A DNA stretch of 64,000 nt from an uncultured Clostridia bacterium (GCA_910586765.1 CAJUJJ010000005.1:46120-110119), one strand, 5' to 3'; shown: positions 53,370 through 62,524, counted from the first letter of the stretch. The notes: generated by a model not told the origin, from the sequence alone. Made by a program: numbers and translations.

Positions 53370-56009
53370 ATGCAAAAATTAGGGGTTAATGAAATTAGAG
53401 AGAAATTCCTTTCATTTTTTGAAAGCAAAGACCATTTACGTTTACAAAGTTTTTCTGTTGTACCAAAAAATGACAACAGTTTACTTTTAATCAATTCAGG
53501 TATGGCACCTATGAAAGCGTATTTCACAGGGCAAGAAACACCACCAAGAAAAAGAGTAACAACTTGTCAAAAATGTATTAGAACAGGGGACATAGAAAAT
53601 GTAGGAAAAACAGCAAGACATGGTACATTTTTTGAAATGTTGGGAGATTTTTCATTTGGAGATTATTTCAAAAATGAAATTATACCTTGGTCATGGGAAT
53701 TTGTGACAAAAGTGCTTGAAATTCCAGAAGATAAGCTTCACGTTACAGTATATTTAGATGACGATGAATCTTATGATATTTGGCATAATGTGGTAGGATT
53801 GCCTGAAGAGCGTATTACAAGATTAGGAAAAGAAGATAATTTCTGGGAGCATGGATTAGGCCCTTGTGGCCCTTGTACAGAAATTTATTATGACAGAGGA
53901 GAAGAATATGGCTGTGACAGTCCTACTTGTGGTGTAGGCTGCGATTGTGACAGATATATGGAATTTTGGAATTTGGTATTGACACAGTTTGACAGAAAAG
54001 AAGATGGCACATATGAACTTTTGGAACAAAAAAATGTAGATACAGGTATGGGTCTGGAAAGAATGGCAACCATTATGCAAGGAGTAGACTCTATATTTGA
54101 TGTAGATACCGTACAAAATATTATTAAAAAAGTGTGTGAGATTGCCAATGTAACATATGGTAAAGATAAAAAAACAGATGTTTCAGTAAGAGTTATTACA
54201 GACCACATTCGTTCTGTAACCGTTATGACAGCAGATGGTGTATTGCCTTCTAATGAAGGAAGAGGTTATGTATTACGCCGCTTGTTAAGACGTGCAGCAC
54301 GTCACGGAAAATTATTGGGCATTAAAGGAGAATTTTTAGCAGAATTAAGTAAAACAGTCATAGCAAATTCTGGCGATGCTTACCCTGAGTTAGTGGATAA
54401 AAAAGATTATATATTAAAAATATTGACAATAGAAGAAAATAGTTTTTATAAAACAATAGATAAAGGTATGGAAATATTAAAAGCAGATATTGCAGAAATG
54501 AAAAAAGAAGGACAAACAGTAATGTCTGGGGAAAAATCATTCCGCCTTTATGACACATATGGTTTTCCTATTGATTTAACAAAAGAGATATTGGAAGAAG
54601 AAGGCTTCGGATTAGATGAAAGTGCTTTTGAAAAAGAAATGAAACAACAAAAAGATAGAGCAAGAGCAGCCAGAGGAGAAAGCACATTTATGGGTGCTGA
54701 TGAAAATGTCTATAATCAATTAGATGTTAATATGGAAACAAAATTTGCAGGATATGATGTAAAACAGTTGACAGATGCAAAAGTCATTGCATTGATAACA
54801 AATGACGCTGTAGCAGAAAATGCTAGTGCAGGGGATAGTGTTTGTGTATTTTTGGATAATACACCATTTTATGCAGAAAGCGGTGGACAAGTAGGCGATA
54901 ATGGTGTGATTAAAACAGAAACTGGTATGGTAGAAATTACAGACTGTATTAAAGTAGTAGGAGGAAAAATTGCACACATTGGTACAGTAAAAGAGGGAAG
55001 CATTTCTGTAGGAGATACTGCTTGTGCAGAAATTGATATGACATTGAGAATGGCAACTTCCAGAAATCATAGTGCGACACATCTTTTGCAAAAAGCATTA
55101 AGAACTGTTTTGGGTACTCATGTAGAGCAAGCTGGTTCTTATGTCAGTGCTGAAAGATTACGTTTTGACTTTACACATTTTACAGCATTGACAGAGCAGG
55201 AATTAAAACAAGTAGAAAATATGGTAAATGAAAAAATATTTGAAAGTTTGGCAATAAATACTTGTGAAAAATCGATTGATGAAGCAAGACAAATGGGAGC
55301 AATGGCATTGTTCGGTGAAAAATATGGCGATATTGTCAGAGTAGTCACAATGGGAGATTTTAGTATTGAACTTTGTGGTGGTGCACATTTGACAAATACA
55401 GCACAAGTAGGCTCATTTAAAATAATATCTGAAAATGGTATTGCAGCAGGAGTAAGAAGAATTGAAGCATTGACGGGTACAGAAGCATTAAAATATTATC
55501 AGTCACAAGAAGAACAAATGAAAAATATATGTAAAACAGTAAAAGCAAATGCAGAAAATGTAGTCAATAAAGTAGAACAGATTGTTGCAGAACAAAAAGA
55601 GTTGTCAAAACAAATAGAAAAATTAAAATCAAAATTAGCAGGTGGTGCTGTAGAAGAAATATTGTCACAAAAACAACAAATCAACGGTGTTTCAGTAGTT
55701 TGTGCAAAAGTGCAAGATGCTGACGGCAATGCACTCAAAACAATGGGTGACCAGTTGAAAGTAAAATTGTGCTCTGGCGTTGTAGTGCTGGCAAGTGGAA
55801 AAGGTGATAAAGTTAATTTACTTGCTATGGCAACAGATGATGTAGTGAAAAAAGGAATTCATTCAGGAAATATTGTAAAAGCAGCAGCAGCTTGCTGTGG
55901 CGGTGGCGGTGGTGGTCGCCCTAATATGGCACAGGCAGGCGGAAAAGATGCCTCTAAAATAGAACAGGCACTTCAAAAAGCAAAAGAAGTCATACAAGAA
56001 CAATTATAA
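53370..56009 (+). CDS. alaS: Alanyl-tRNA synthetase
   Basis: The 879-residue protein is full length. The class II core begins with NEIREKFLSFFESKDHLRLQS and includes NSGMAPMKAYFTGQETPP. The editing domain has NHSATHLLQKALR (HxxxH) near 568 and CGGAHLTNTAQVGSF (CxxxH) near 668. The C-terminal C-Ala region ends with a Gly-rich CCGGGGGGRPNMAQAGG. It charges tRNA-Ala and clears Ser- and Gly-mischarged products. Its T-box leader shows regulation by uncharged tRNA. AAGGAGG lies upstream of the ATG, and a terminator follows the stop. Confidence 0.98.
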   Translation: MQKLGVNEIREKFLSFFESKDHLRLQSFSVVPKNDNSLLLINSGMAPMKAYFTGQETPPRKRVTTCQKCIRTGDIENVGKTARHGTFFEMLGDFSFGDYFKNEIIPWSWEFVTKVLEIPEDKLHVTVYLDDDESYDIWHNVVGLPEERITRLGKEDNFWEHGLGPCGPCTEIYYDRGEEYGCDSPTCGVGCDCDRYMEFWNLVLTQFDRKEDGTYELLEQKNVDTGMGLERMATIMQGVDSIFDVDTVQNIIKKVCEIANVTYGKDKKTDVSVRVITDHIRSVTVMTADGVLPSNEGRGYVLRRLLRRAARHGKLLGIKGEFLAELSKTVIANSGDAYPELVDKKDYILKILTIEENSFYKTIDKGMEILKADIAEMKKEGQTVMSGEKSFRLYDTYGFPIDLTKEILEEEGFGLDESAFEKEMKQQKDRARAARGESTFMGADENVYNQLDVNMETKFAGYDVKQLTDAKVIALITNDAVAENASAGDSVCVFLDNTPFYAESGGQVGDNGVIKTETGMVEITDCIKVVGGKIAHIGTVKEGSISVGDTACAEIDMTLRMATSRNHSATHLLQKALRTVLGTHVEQAGSYVSAERLRFDFTHFTALTEQELKQVENMVNEKIFESLAINTCEKSIDEARQMGAMALFGEKYGDIVRVVTMGDFSIELCGGAHLTNTAQVGSFKIISENGIAAGVRRIEALTGTEALKYYQSQEEQMKNICKTVKANAENVVNKVEQIVAEQKELSKQIEKLKSKLAGGAVEEILSQKQQINGVSVVCAKVQDADGNALKTMGDQLKVKLCSGVVVLASGKGDKVNLLAMATDDVVKKGIHSGNIVKAAAACCGGGGGGRPNMAQAGGKDASKIEQALQKAKEVIQEQL

Positions 56010-56013
56010 AAAA

Positions 56014-56051
56014 GCCCCCTCTTTCCGTGTTGGAGAGAGGGTATTTTTTTT
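56014..56051 (+). terminator. Terminator of alaS
   Basis: CCCTCTTTCC and GGAGAGAGGG around five bases, followed by a run of T. Confidence 0.9.
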
Positions 56052-56264
56052 GTAAGAATAAAATGACGATAGAATGTTACAATTCTTTTAACTATGGAAA
56101 TAATAATTTGTATAAAGTGACAAATACTTCCAAAAATAAATAAATTATGATGTGAAATAATGAAAATTCTGTAGATTATGAATATTGTTATAGTAGTATA
56201 TTAATTATATACTACTTATATATTCAAATCTTAAATATAAAAAAGAAAAGAGGATTTTATCAAT

Positions 56265-57164
56265 ATGAGCATTACAATAATAAAATTAATTGCGGCATTT
56301 ACAATGCTGTTAGACCACATTGCTAAAGTGTTTGGTGTGGCAGGTTGGTGGTTTTTTAATGGTGAAATGTTGAGAAATATAGGCAGAATAGCATTTCCTT
56401 TATTCGCTTTTGCTATAGTAAATGGCTGGTATCATACCAAAGACAAACAAAAATATTTTAGTAAAATCGCATTGTTTGCTGCAATTTCTCAAATACCTTA
56501 TTCTTTGGCTTTTAGCACTACAAATACAACGTCTTTAGAAACAGGAGAAAGGCTTTACTATATTGGCTTGAGCTATAAAATTCATATCGTATTGTTTTTT
56601 GCAGTGATTGTATTATTAAATTATTGTGTTATGAAAAAAAATCATATTGCTTTAGAAAAGTATCATATTGTGTTATTTTGGTTACTTTTGTTCAATAGTG
56701 TTATGGTAAAAATAAATGGTATATGGGTACTTTATGATACATTGAATGTATTAAATACATTTTTATGTGCATTGTTGCTGTTGTATCATTATGAATATAT
56801 CAAAAAAAATGCAGTGGATAAAAAATGTATTTGTTATTTCATCAATTCTGCTGTGTATTTCATATTATGTTTTCATAGGGCAGATTATGGAGAATATTTT
56901 GAGGGAATTGCACTTGTATTGCTGTTGTATTTTGTTTATAGCAAAAAGTTGCTTTGCAGTATAGTAATAATATTGTGGGCTTTTGTAACCTATGCGATGC
57001 TATATTCTAATTTAAAAAATGCACTGTTTGCTATGTTATCTATACTGTTTTTGCTGTTATATGACGAACACAAAACACCTCAATTTAAAAATTTCTTTTA
57101 TGTATGGTACCCTTTTCATATTTTTTTGATTGGTATGGCAAATGTTATACTAAAAATGGCATAA
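56265..57164 (+). CDS. TraX-like membrane acyltransferase family protein
   Basis: The 299-residue protein has about nine hydrophobic segments. IKLIAAFTMLLDHIAKVFG (residues 6-24), RNIGRIAFPLFAFAIVNGWYHTKD near 41, and KIALFAAISQIPYSLAF near 67 are the conserved TraX opening (K-x-x-A-x-x-x-M-x-x-D-H, then R-x-x-x-P). TraX of the F plasmid acetylates pilin, but chromosomal relatives in Firmicutes have unknown roles, probably acylation of a surface molecule. No conjugation gene is nearby. It stands alone between alaS and the Rpn-type gene. Confidence 0.8.
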   Translation: MSITIIKLIAAFTMLLDHIAKVFGVAGWWFFNGEMLRNIGRIAFPLFAFAIVNGWYHTKDKQKYFSKIALFAAISQIPYSLAFSTTNTTSLETGERLYYIGLSYKIHIVLFFAVIVLLNYCVMKKNHIALEKYHIVLFWLLLFNSVMVKINGIWVLYDTLNVLNTFLCALLLLYHYEYIKKNAVDKKCICYFINSAVYFILCFHRADYGEYFEGIALVLLLYFVYSKKLLCSIVIILWAFVTYAMLYSNLKNALFAMLSILFLLLYDEHKTPQFKNFFYVWYPFHIFLIGMANVILKMA

Positions 57165-57224
57165 AAGTGATTGTAAAATAATTATAATCGTGTTAAAGTC
57201 AAAGTAATAAAGGAAGTGATAAAA

Positions 57225-58154
57225 ATGGCTGATTTTTTAATGAAACCCAAAATTGATTTTGCATTTAAAGAAATTATGATGAATGAGCAGGCTCGTATTG
57301 GTTTTTTGTCTGCAATATTAAAATTAGACCCCTTAGATATAAAACAGACACAAATATTAAATACAAATCTTAGAAAAGTGCATGAAATGGAAAAACAAGG
57401 TATACTTGATGTTAGAGTACTTATGAATGATAATGTAGAAATTGATATTGAAATACAGCTATCCCCTTTGAAGGTATGGGCTGACCGTTCTCTGTTTTAT
57501 TTGTCTAAAATATATACAGAACAAATTGAGACAGGGCAAAACTATACAGTATTTAAAAAGTGTGTGAGTGTTAGTATATTAGATTTTATATTATTTAAAA
57601 ATGAAAATGAATTTTACTCTTGTTTCCATATATTAGAGGATACTCGTCATACACTTTATACGGATAAAATGGAATTTCATGTGTTGGAATTACCAAAGCT
57701 ACCTAAAGAATTAAAAAAAGATGCAAATGATGTGTTGCTTTGGGCAAAATTTATAAATGCGGAAAGTAAGGAGGAGTTTGATATGTTAGCAAGTAAAAAT
57801 AAATATATCAATAGTGCTTATCAACAACTGCAAGTGATTAGTCAAGACAAACAAAAGCAAATGGAATATACACAAAGAATGAAAGCAGTGTTAGATTATA
57901 ATCAAGGAATGTTGGAAGCAAAACAAGAAGGACTGGAGCAGGGATTAGAGCAGGGTTTGAAGCAGGGATTAGAGCAGGGTTTGAAGCAGGGATTAGAGCA
58001 AGGGCTTATACAAGGGAAAGAAGAAGGCATTAACAATGTCATTATTGCATTAAAGTCTATAGGAATAGAGAAAGAAAATATATTATCTCAAATTGTTAAT
58101 TTATATCAAATATCATATGAAACTGCACAACAGTATTTAGAAAAATATTTTTAG
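57225..58154 (+). CDS. Rpn/PD-(D/E)XK nuclease family protein with QG repeats
   Basis: The 309-residue protein matches the PD-(D/E)XK nuclease family transposase group, the Rpn-type recombination-promoting nucleases. MKPKIDFAFKEIMMNEQ (residues 6-22) and ILDVRVLMNDNVEIDIEIQL near 64 contain the D..E-x-Q catalytic pattern; RSLFYLSKIYTEQI near 95 follows. Residues 235-268 are a tandem repeat of LEQG and LKQG (24-bp DNA unit at 57935-58010), a feature of the family thought to be changed easily by slippage. I chose the ATG at 57225 with AGGAAG upstream. It is a single gene with a bidirectional terminator. Whether it is active is not known. Confidence 0.8.
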   Translation: MADFLMKPKIDFAFKEIMMNEQARIGFLSAILKLDPLDIKQTQILNTNLRKVHEMEKQGILDVRVLMNDNVEIDIEIQLSPLKVWADRSLFYLSKIYTEQIETGQNYTVFKKCVSVSILDFILFKNENEFYSCFHILEDTRHTLYTDKMEFHVLELPKLPKELKKDANDVLLWAKFINAESKEEFDMLASKNKYINSAYQQLQVISQDKQKQMEYTQRMKAVLDYNQGMLEAKQEGLEQGLEQGLKQGLEQGLKQGLEQGLIQGKEEGINNVIIALKSIGIEKENILSQIVNLYQISYETAQQYLEKYF

Positions 58155-58161
58155 ATAACAT

Positions 58162-58193
58162 AAAAGGCATGAAAAATAAATCTCATGCCTTTT
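58162..58193. terminator. Bidirectional terminator between the Rpn-type gene and rex
   Basis: AAAAGGCATGA and TCATGCCTTTT around ten bases, with T-runs usable in both directions. Confidence 0.85.
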
Positions 58194-58211
58194 ATATATT
58201 ATTTCGTTGTT

Positions 58212-58931
58212 TTAAGGTTCTCCATCATCTTCTATATCTTCTAGTTTTATAGGCTTAATAGGTAAACCTTGATGCATCTGTTGAAAGTCCGACTCTTCTG
58301 AATACATTTCATTGATTTTATACAGCAATGTCATTAAACTGTCAGTGAGATGAACATTTTCTACAATAATATCGTCTGGAACTTGTAAATCTACGTGACT
58401 AAAATTCCACATACCTTTGATACCCCATTTTGCTAAATCGTTGGCAACTTTTGCAGCCTGAGAACGAGGCAATGTAAGTATTGCTACATCAATGTCATTA
58501 TTTTTTACAAATTCCTCCATTTTGTCGATGTCATAAACTTCTACACCTCTGATAGTCATACCAATTAAGCGAGGGTTGACATCAAAAACCGCCTTTATAA
58601 CAAAACCACGTTTTTCAAAGCTGGCATAATTAACAAGAGCCTGTCCTATGTTGCCACCACCTACAACAATTAAATGATAGATACGGTCTAAGCCTAATAT
58701 TTTTTTAATTTCATTGTAGAGATATTCTACATTGTAGCCATAGCCTTGTTGTCCAAATCCACCAAAGTTATTTAAGTCCTGACGGATTTGGGAAGCTGTG
58801 ATATTCATTTTTACACTGAGCTCTTTAGAAGAAATTCTTGTAATATCGCTTTCTAATAAATCTCCTAAATAGCGGAAATATCTAGGCAATCTATTGATAA
58901 CTGCCATAGAGACTTTCTTTTCACTATCCAT
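58212..58931 (-). CDS. rex: Redox-sensing transcriptional repressor Rex
   Basis: The 239-residue protein has an N-terminal winged helix (residues about 8-75; INRLPRYFRYLGDLLESDITRISSKELS and QIRQDLNNFGGFGQQGYGY). A Rossmann domain follows: VVGGGNIGQALVNY near 88 binds NADH. The C-terminal helix of the dimer is present. Rex senses the NADH/NAD+ ratio and represses fermentation genes in Clostridia. I chose ATG 58931; a TTG nine bases earlier is possible. A Rex-like operator overlaps its own promoter, which suggests autoregulation. Confidence 0.95.
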   Translation of the reverse strand: MDSEKKVSMAVINRLPRYFRYLGDLLESDITRISSKELSVKMNITASQIRQDLNNFGGFGQQGYGYNVEYLYNEIKKILGLDRIYHLIVVGGGNIGQALVNYASFEKRGFVIKAVFDVNPRLIGMTIRGVEVYDIDKMEEFVKNNDIDVAILTLPRSQAAKVANDLAKWGIKGMWNFSHVDLQVPDDIIVENVHLTDSLMTLLYKINEMYSEESDFQQMHQGLPIKPIKLEDIEDDGEP

Positions 58932-58965
58932 AATAACCAAATCCTCTCCGCTTTGACGTAATTTT

Positions 58966-58995
58966 AGTATAGCACTATTGTTATTTTATTGTCAA
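58966..58995 (-). promoter_or_regulatory. Promoter of rex with overlapping Rex-type operator
   Basis: On the minus strand: TTGACA, 18 bases, TATACT. The sequence at 58978-58995 reads TTGTTATTTTATTGTCAA on the plus strand, close to the Rex operator pattern TTGTTAA-N4-TTAACAA (6 of 7 and 5 of 7 in the two halves), and it covers the -35 box. Confidence 0.5.
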
Positions 58996-59069
58996 CGATA
59001 ACTCTTTTATTTTATAATATTTTCTGATATGATACTAGAGTAACTGTGTTTTTATAGGAGGATTTTATT

Positions 59070-60983
59070 ATGATATTAGCGTGTAAAGAAATTAAAAAAA
59101 TGTTTGGCATAAACACCATATTAGATAATATTACATTTCATATAGAGCAAGGGGAAAAAGCAGCTATTGTAGGCGTAAATGGTGCAGGAAAGACGACATT
59201 GTTTAAAATTTTGACAGGAGAAATGAGTGCAGATAGTGGAGAAATTTATTTAAAAAAAGAAACCTCTGTAGGCTATTTAGCTCAAAATCAGCAAATCGAT
59301 ACAGACAGAACAATATTGGAAGAAATGATGACAGTATTTGAAAAAATACGTTGTGAAGAACAAAATCTTCGTGAAATGGAAAACAAAATGTCTGTGTTAG
59401 AAGGCAAAGAGTTGTCAGACCACATTGAAAAATATGCACAAGCACAACAAAATTTTGAACAAAGTGAAAGTTATGGTTATGAAAGTCGTATCAAAGGAGT
59501 GTTAAAAGGGCTAGGATTTTTGGAAGAAGATTATGATTTGCCTATTTGTCAGCTTTCGGGAGGACAAAAAACGAGGGTGTATTTAAGTAAACTGTTATTG
59601 TCTAAACCAGATATACTTTTTTTAGACGAGCCTACAAACCATTTAGATATTGCGTCAATACAGTGGTTGGAGGATTTTTTAAAGGGGTATCAGGGTACAG
59701 TGCTTTTGATTTCACACGATAGATATTTTTTGGACAAAATCGTAACAAAAGTAGTAGAAGTGGAAAATAAAAAATCTAGTGTGTATGAAGGCAATTATAG
59801 CTTTTATAGCAAACAAAAAAATATCAATAGACAAATACAACAAAAGGCGTATGAAGTACAGCAGAAAGAAATAAAACATCAGCAAGATGTAATTAAAACA
59901 TTGAGGGCATTTAATAGAGAGAAGTCAATCAAAAGAGCGGAAAGCAGAGAAAAGGCATTACAACGTATGGAAAAACTGGAAAAACCAGAAAATCTGCCAA
60001 CAAAAATGAGATTACATTTGACACCTAAAATTACAAGCGGAAATGATGTATTAAAAGTAGAGGGATTAAAAAAATCATTTGATAATTCTACACTTTTTGA
60101 AGGGGTAAATTTTGATATAAAAAGGGGAGAAAAAGTAGCCATTATAGGAGCGAATGGCGTAGGCAAAAGTACGCTTTTTAAAATACTGCTGGGAAAAGTG
60201 AAACAATATGAAGGAGAAATTAGAATAGGTACAAATGTACACATAGGGTATTATGACCAAGAACAGCAAGAGTTAGATGAAACAAAAACGATATTTCAAG
60301 AAATTGCAGACACTTACCCTACTATGGATAATGGAAGAATAAGAAATGTGTTGGCAGCATTTGTTTTTACAGGAGACGACATTTATAAAACAATTTCAGC
60401 ATTGAGCGGAGGAGAAAAAGGACGTATTTCTCTTGCTAAAATAATGCTTTCTAATGCAAATGTACTTATGCTAGATGAGCCTACAAATCATTTAGATATG
60501 TATTCTAAAGAGATATTGGAAGATGCAATAAACCAGTATGAAGGAACTGTGATATATATTTCACATGATAGATATTTTATAAATAGAACTGCACAAAAAA
60601 TATTAGAATTGACACCATATGGTGTAAATGAATATTTAGGAGATTATCAATATTATTTAGAGAAAAAACAACAGCAGCAAATACAGTTACGAGAAAATGA
60701 AGCAAAACAACAACAAATTGTAATAGATACTGTTTCAGAAGGAAAAGCAGATTGGTTAAAACAAAAACAGCAACAGGCAGAACAAAGAAAAGCAGAAGCA
60801 AAAATAAATAAAGTAGAGAAAGAAATAGAACAAACAGAGAAAGAGATAGAACAATTGGATAAAATGCTTTTTCAAGAAGAAATTAGTTCTGATTTTAGTA
60901 AAGCACAACAATTATTTGAGCAAAAAACAAAATTAGAAAAACATCTGGAACAACTGTATGAAAAATGGGAGGAAATGCAATGA
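59070..60983 (+). CDS. ABC-F family ATPase (ribosome-associated type)
   Basis: The 637-residue cytosolic protein has two ABC domains and no membrane segment. The first has GVNGAGKTT (Walker A, near residue 37) and LSGGQKTRVYLSKLL with FLDEPTNHLD (near 155 and 187); the second has GANGVGKST (near 352) and LSGGEKGRISLAKIM with MLDEPTNHLD (near 450 and 480). A charged linker between them (about 240-320) and a coiled-coil tail (about 560-637) fit the ABC-F subgroup YdiF/Uup-like. ABC-F proteins act on translating ribosomes; some protect from antibiotics, but a resistance role cannot be read here. It is followed by lysO with a four-base overlap. Confidence 0.9.
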   Translation: MILACKEIKKMFGINTILDNITFHIEQGEKAAIVGVNGAGKTTLFKILTGEMSADSGEIYLKKETSVGYLAQNQQIDTDRTILEEMMTVFEKIRCEEQNLREMENKMSVLEGKELSDHIEKYAQAQQNFEQSESYGYESRIKGVLKGLGFLEEDYDLPICQLSGGQKTRVYLSKLLLSKPDILFLDEPTNHLDIASIQWLEDFLKGYQGTVLLISHDRYFLDKIVTKVVEVENKKSSVYEGNYSFYSKQKNINRQIQQKAYEVQQKEIKHQQDVIKTLRAFNREKSIKRAESREKALQRMEKLEKPENLPTKMRLHLTPKITSGNDVLKVEGLKKSFDNSTLFEGVNFDIKRGEKVAIIGANGVGKSTLFKILLGKVKQYEGEIRIGTNVHIGYYDQEQQELDETKTIFQEIADTYPTMDNGRIRNVLAAFVFTGDDIYKTISALSGGEKGRISLAKIMLSNANVLMLDEPTNHLDMYSKEILEDAINQYEGTVIYISHDRYFINRTAQKILELTPYGVNEYLGDYQYYLEKKQQQQIQLRENEAKQQQIVIDTVSEGKADWLKQKQQQAEQRKAEAKINKVEKEIEQTEKEIEQLDKMLFQEEISSDFSKAQQLFEQKTKLEKHLEQLYEKWEEMQ

Positions 60984-61258
60984 CAAATATATTGTTAAGT
61001 TTAGCATTAGGTTTTTTGATAGGATATAAAAAGCTAATTAGTGAAAAAATGATATTGTTAAATGGCAAATTTCAAACAGTGGTATTGCTGTTGTTGATAT
61101 TTGTTATGGGTATGAGTATAGGGATAGATAGAGAAATATTGACACAACTGCCTGTGTTGGGAGGAACGGCATTTGTGTTTGCTGTTGCAGTATGCTTAGG
61201 TAGTATTGCAGTAGTATATGTAATTTCTCGTATATTTTTTAAAGGAGAGAAAAAATAA
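60980..61258 (+). CDS. lysO: LysO-type lysine exporter, N-terminal half (DUF340)
   Basis: The 92-residue membrane protein has about three hydrophobic segments; NILLSLALGFLIGYKKLISEK and VVLLLLIFVMGMSIGIDREIL match the N-terminal part of the E. coli LysO (YbjE) family. The ATG at 60980 overlaps the ABC-F stop (ATGA) and has GGGAGG upstream. It is coded separately from the C-terminal part, which follows at the next base after its stop. In E. coli LysO is a single 299-residue protein. Confidence 0.8.
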   Translation: MTNILLSLALGFLIGYKKLISEKMILLNGKFQTVVLLLLIFVMGMSIGIDREILTQLPVLGGTAFVFAVAVCLGSIAVVYVISRIFFKGEKK

Positions 61259-61849
61259 ATGAGTATAGTAATATTTGTAACATTGCTTTGTGGCATAGGT
61301 GCAGGAGTATTTGTAGGAAATGGTATAGATGCTGGTGTTATGGAAAAAATGTCATCTTTACTGCTTTTACTTTTGCTGTTTTCGGTAGGCATTGATATGG
61401 GATTAAATAAACAAGTGTTTCGCCAAATAAAAAAGCTAGGATTTAAAATATTGCTGATACCAATAGGGGTAGCATTAGGTTCTCTTTTGGGAGGAAGTGT
61501 CGTAAGTTTATTTTTTCCACAGTCGTTAAAAGAATGTCTGGCAATTTCTTCTGGTATGGGTTGGTATAGTCTTTCAGGAATATTATTGACAAAAGCAGGA
61601 AATGCTACAGGAGGTACCATTTCATTTTTGGCAAATGTTATGAGAGAATTGTTAACATTTGTGAGTGTGCCTTTTATTGCAAAACATATCAATTATTATT
61701 GTGCTATTGCACCTGGAGGAGCGACAGCAATGGATACCACACTTGCTATTATTTCAAGGAATACCAATGCAACGATTGCAGTAATGGCGTTTGTAAGTGG
61801 TGTTTGTCTGACAATGATAGTACCTATATTAGTGCCTGTTTTTTTGTAA
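61259..61849 (+). CDS. lysO: LysO-type lysine exporter, C-terminal part
   Basis: The 196-residue membrane protein has about six segments and the family sequence SSGMGWYSLSGILLTKAGNATGGTISFLANVMRE near 98-131, then APGGATAMDTTLAII near 156. It should form a single exporter with the preceding half and move lysine (or a lysine analogue) out of the cell. A GAGAG site lies before the ATG. The break between halves is clean, with its own start and site, so it is a two-gene form rather than a frameshift. Confidence 0.82.
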   Translation: MSIVIFVTLLCGIGAGVFVGNGIDAGVMEKMSSLLLLLLLFSVGIDMGLNKQVFRQIKKLGFKILLIPIGVALGSLLGGSVVSLFFPQSLKECLAISSGMGWYSLSGILLTKAGNATGGTISFLANVMRELLTFVSVPFIAKHINYYCAIAPGGATAMDTTLAIISRNTNATIAVMAFVSGVCLTMIVPILVPVFL

Positions 61850-62070
61850 CAATAGTACAGAAAATAACGAAGGGATAGAATGGTGTATAAAATAAAAACA
61901 GAATAAAAATAATTTTGTATAAGTTAAACAAAATAAAAAATATAAAAAATAATTTGTATGACAACAGCAGTTAAAATTTGGCTTTTTTTGGAATTTATAA
62001 CGATTTTATTGTATTTTTTTAGGAACTATTCCCACTTGTATTTTATGGTGTTTTCATACATAATAAGTGT

Positions 62071-62250
62071 TAGAAATCAGTTGTAAATCAACAGATTTTG
62101 GGGAAAGTCTGTTGTTGCCTTTTGAGGATTACAATTTGATACACAGGCACTGTTTGTTGTACTGCGAACAGAGCCAACTCCTTTATTTTTGCCTTGTTCA
62201 GAATAGGCGGTTTACAGTTTTGAAGCACAGATGAATTTCTGTGCTTTTTC
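62071..62250 (+). ncRNA. Predicted structured noncoding RNA, ~180 nt
   Basis: A promoter (TTGTAT at 62036, 17 bases, CATAAT at 62059) lies upstream. An intrinsic terminator (AGCACAGA/TCTGTGCT plus TTTTT) ends at 62249. The body folds by eye with a long-range stem TTGTAAATC (62081-62089) to GGTTTACAG (62209-62217). It holds inner hairpins AACAGA/TCTGTT at 62090-62113, CTGTTTG/CGAACAG at 62150-62171 and GCCT/AGGC at 62191-62208. The layout of a long closing stem with inner bubbles recalls 6S RNA, but no family sequence was recognised, so the class is open. Confidence 0.45.
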
Positions 62251-62297
62251 CATGCCTAAAAATAGAGCTGTCGTTATTGTAAATCTGTAAAAAAATA

Positions 62298-62326
62298 TTG
62301 ACAATGTTTTAGCTTTATAGTATACT
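62298..62326 (+). promoter_or_regulatory. Promoter of tRNA-Leu
   Basis: TTGACA, 17 bases, TATACT, 17 bases before the tRNA start. Confidence 0.85.
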
Positions 62327-62343
62327 AACCAAGATATAAATAT

Positions 62344-62428
62344 GCGGATATGGCGGAATTGGCAGACGCGCAAGATTCAGATTCTTGTCCCAGTATTGGC
62401 GGTGCAGGTTCAAGTCCTGTTATCCGCA
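62344..62428 (+). tRNA. tRNA-Leu (anticodon CAG)
   Basis: The 85-base gene forms a full cloverleaf. The acceptor stem pairs GCGGATA with TATCCGC, and the discriminator is A. The anticodon stem CAAGA/TCTTG encloses the loop TTCAGAT, so the anticodon is CAG. It has a long variable arm and a T-arm GCAGG-TTCAAGT-CCTGT. CCA is not encoded. The long variable arm and anticodon identify tRNA-Leu. An integrase gene sits directly to its right, so its 3' end is a likely attachment site. Confidence 0.95.
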
Positions 62429-62432
62429 GTAG

Positions 62433-62461
62433 AAAAACCCTTGATTTTTCAAGGGTTTTTC
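62433..62461 (+). terminator. Terminator of tRNA-Leu
   Basis: AAAAACCCTTGA and TCAAGGGTTTTT around four bases, then more T. Confidence 0.9.
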
Positions 62462-62524
62462 TTTATATATTTATTTGGAAATATTTACAAATTTATTTAC
62501 TACGACACTACTACGACAAAAAAA

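Larger units (their letters stand above)
61850..62340. other. 490-base gap with predicted noncoding RNA
   Basis: The first 180 bases (61850-62030) are very AT-rich and hold nothing I can name. The rest holds the predicted RNA at 62071-62250 and the tRNA promoter. No protein gene is seen. Confidence 0.5.

Noticed and set aside
57935..58015. Short tandem repeats considered as a CRISPR array
   Set aside because: Units are contiguous and coding (QG repeats), with no spacers and no cas genes.
60965..61849. lysO split considered as a frameshifted pseudogene
   Set aside because: Both halves have own starts and ribosome-binding sites, and a two-gene form is plausible for this family.
62071..62250. 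Naming the predicted RNA as 6S, RNase P or SRP RNA
   Set aside because: The RNase P and SRP signature sequences are absent, and the 6S resemblance rests on shape alone.
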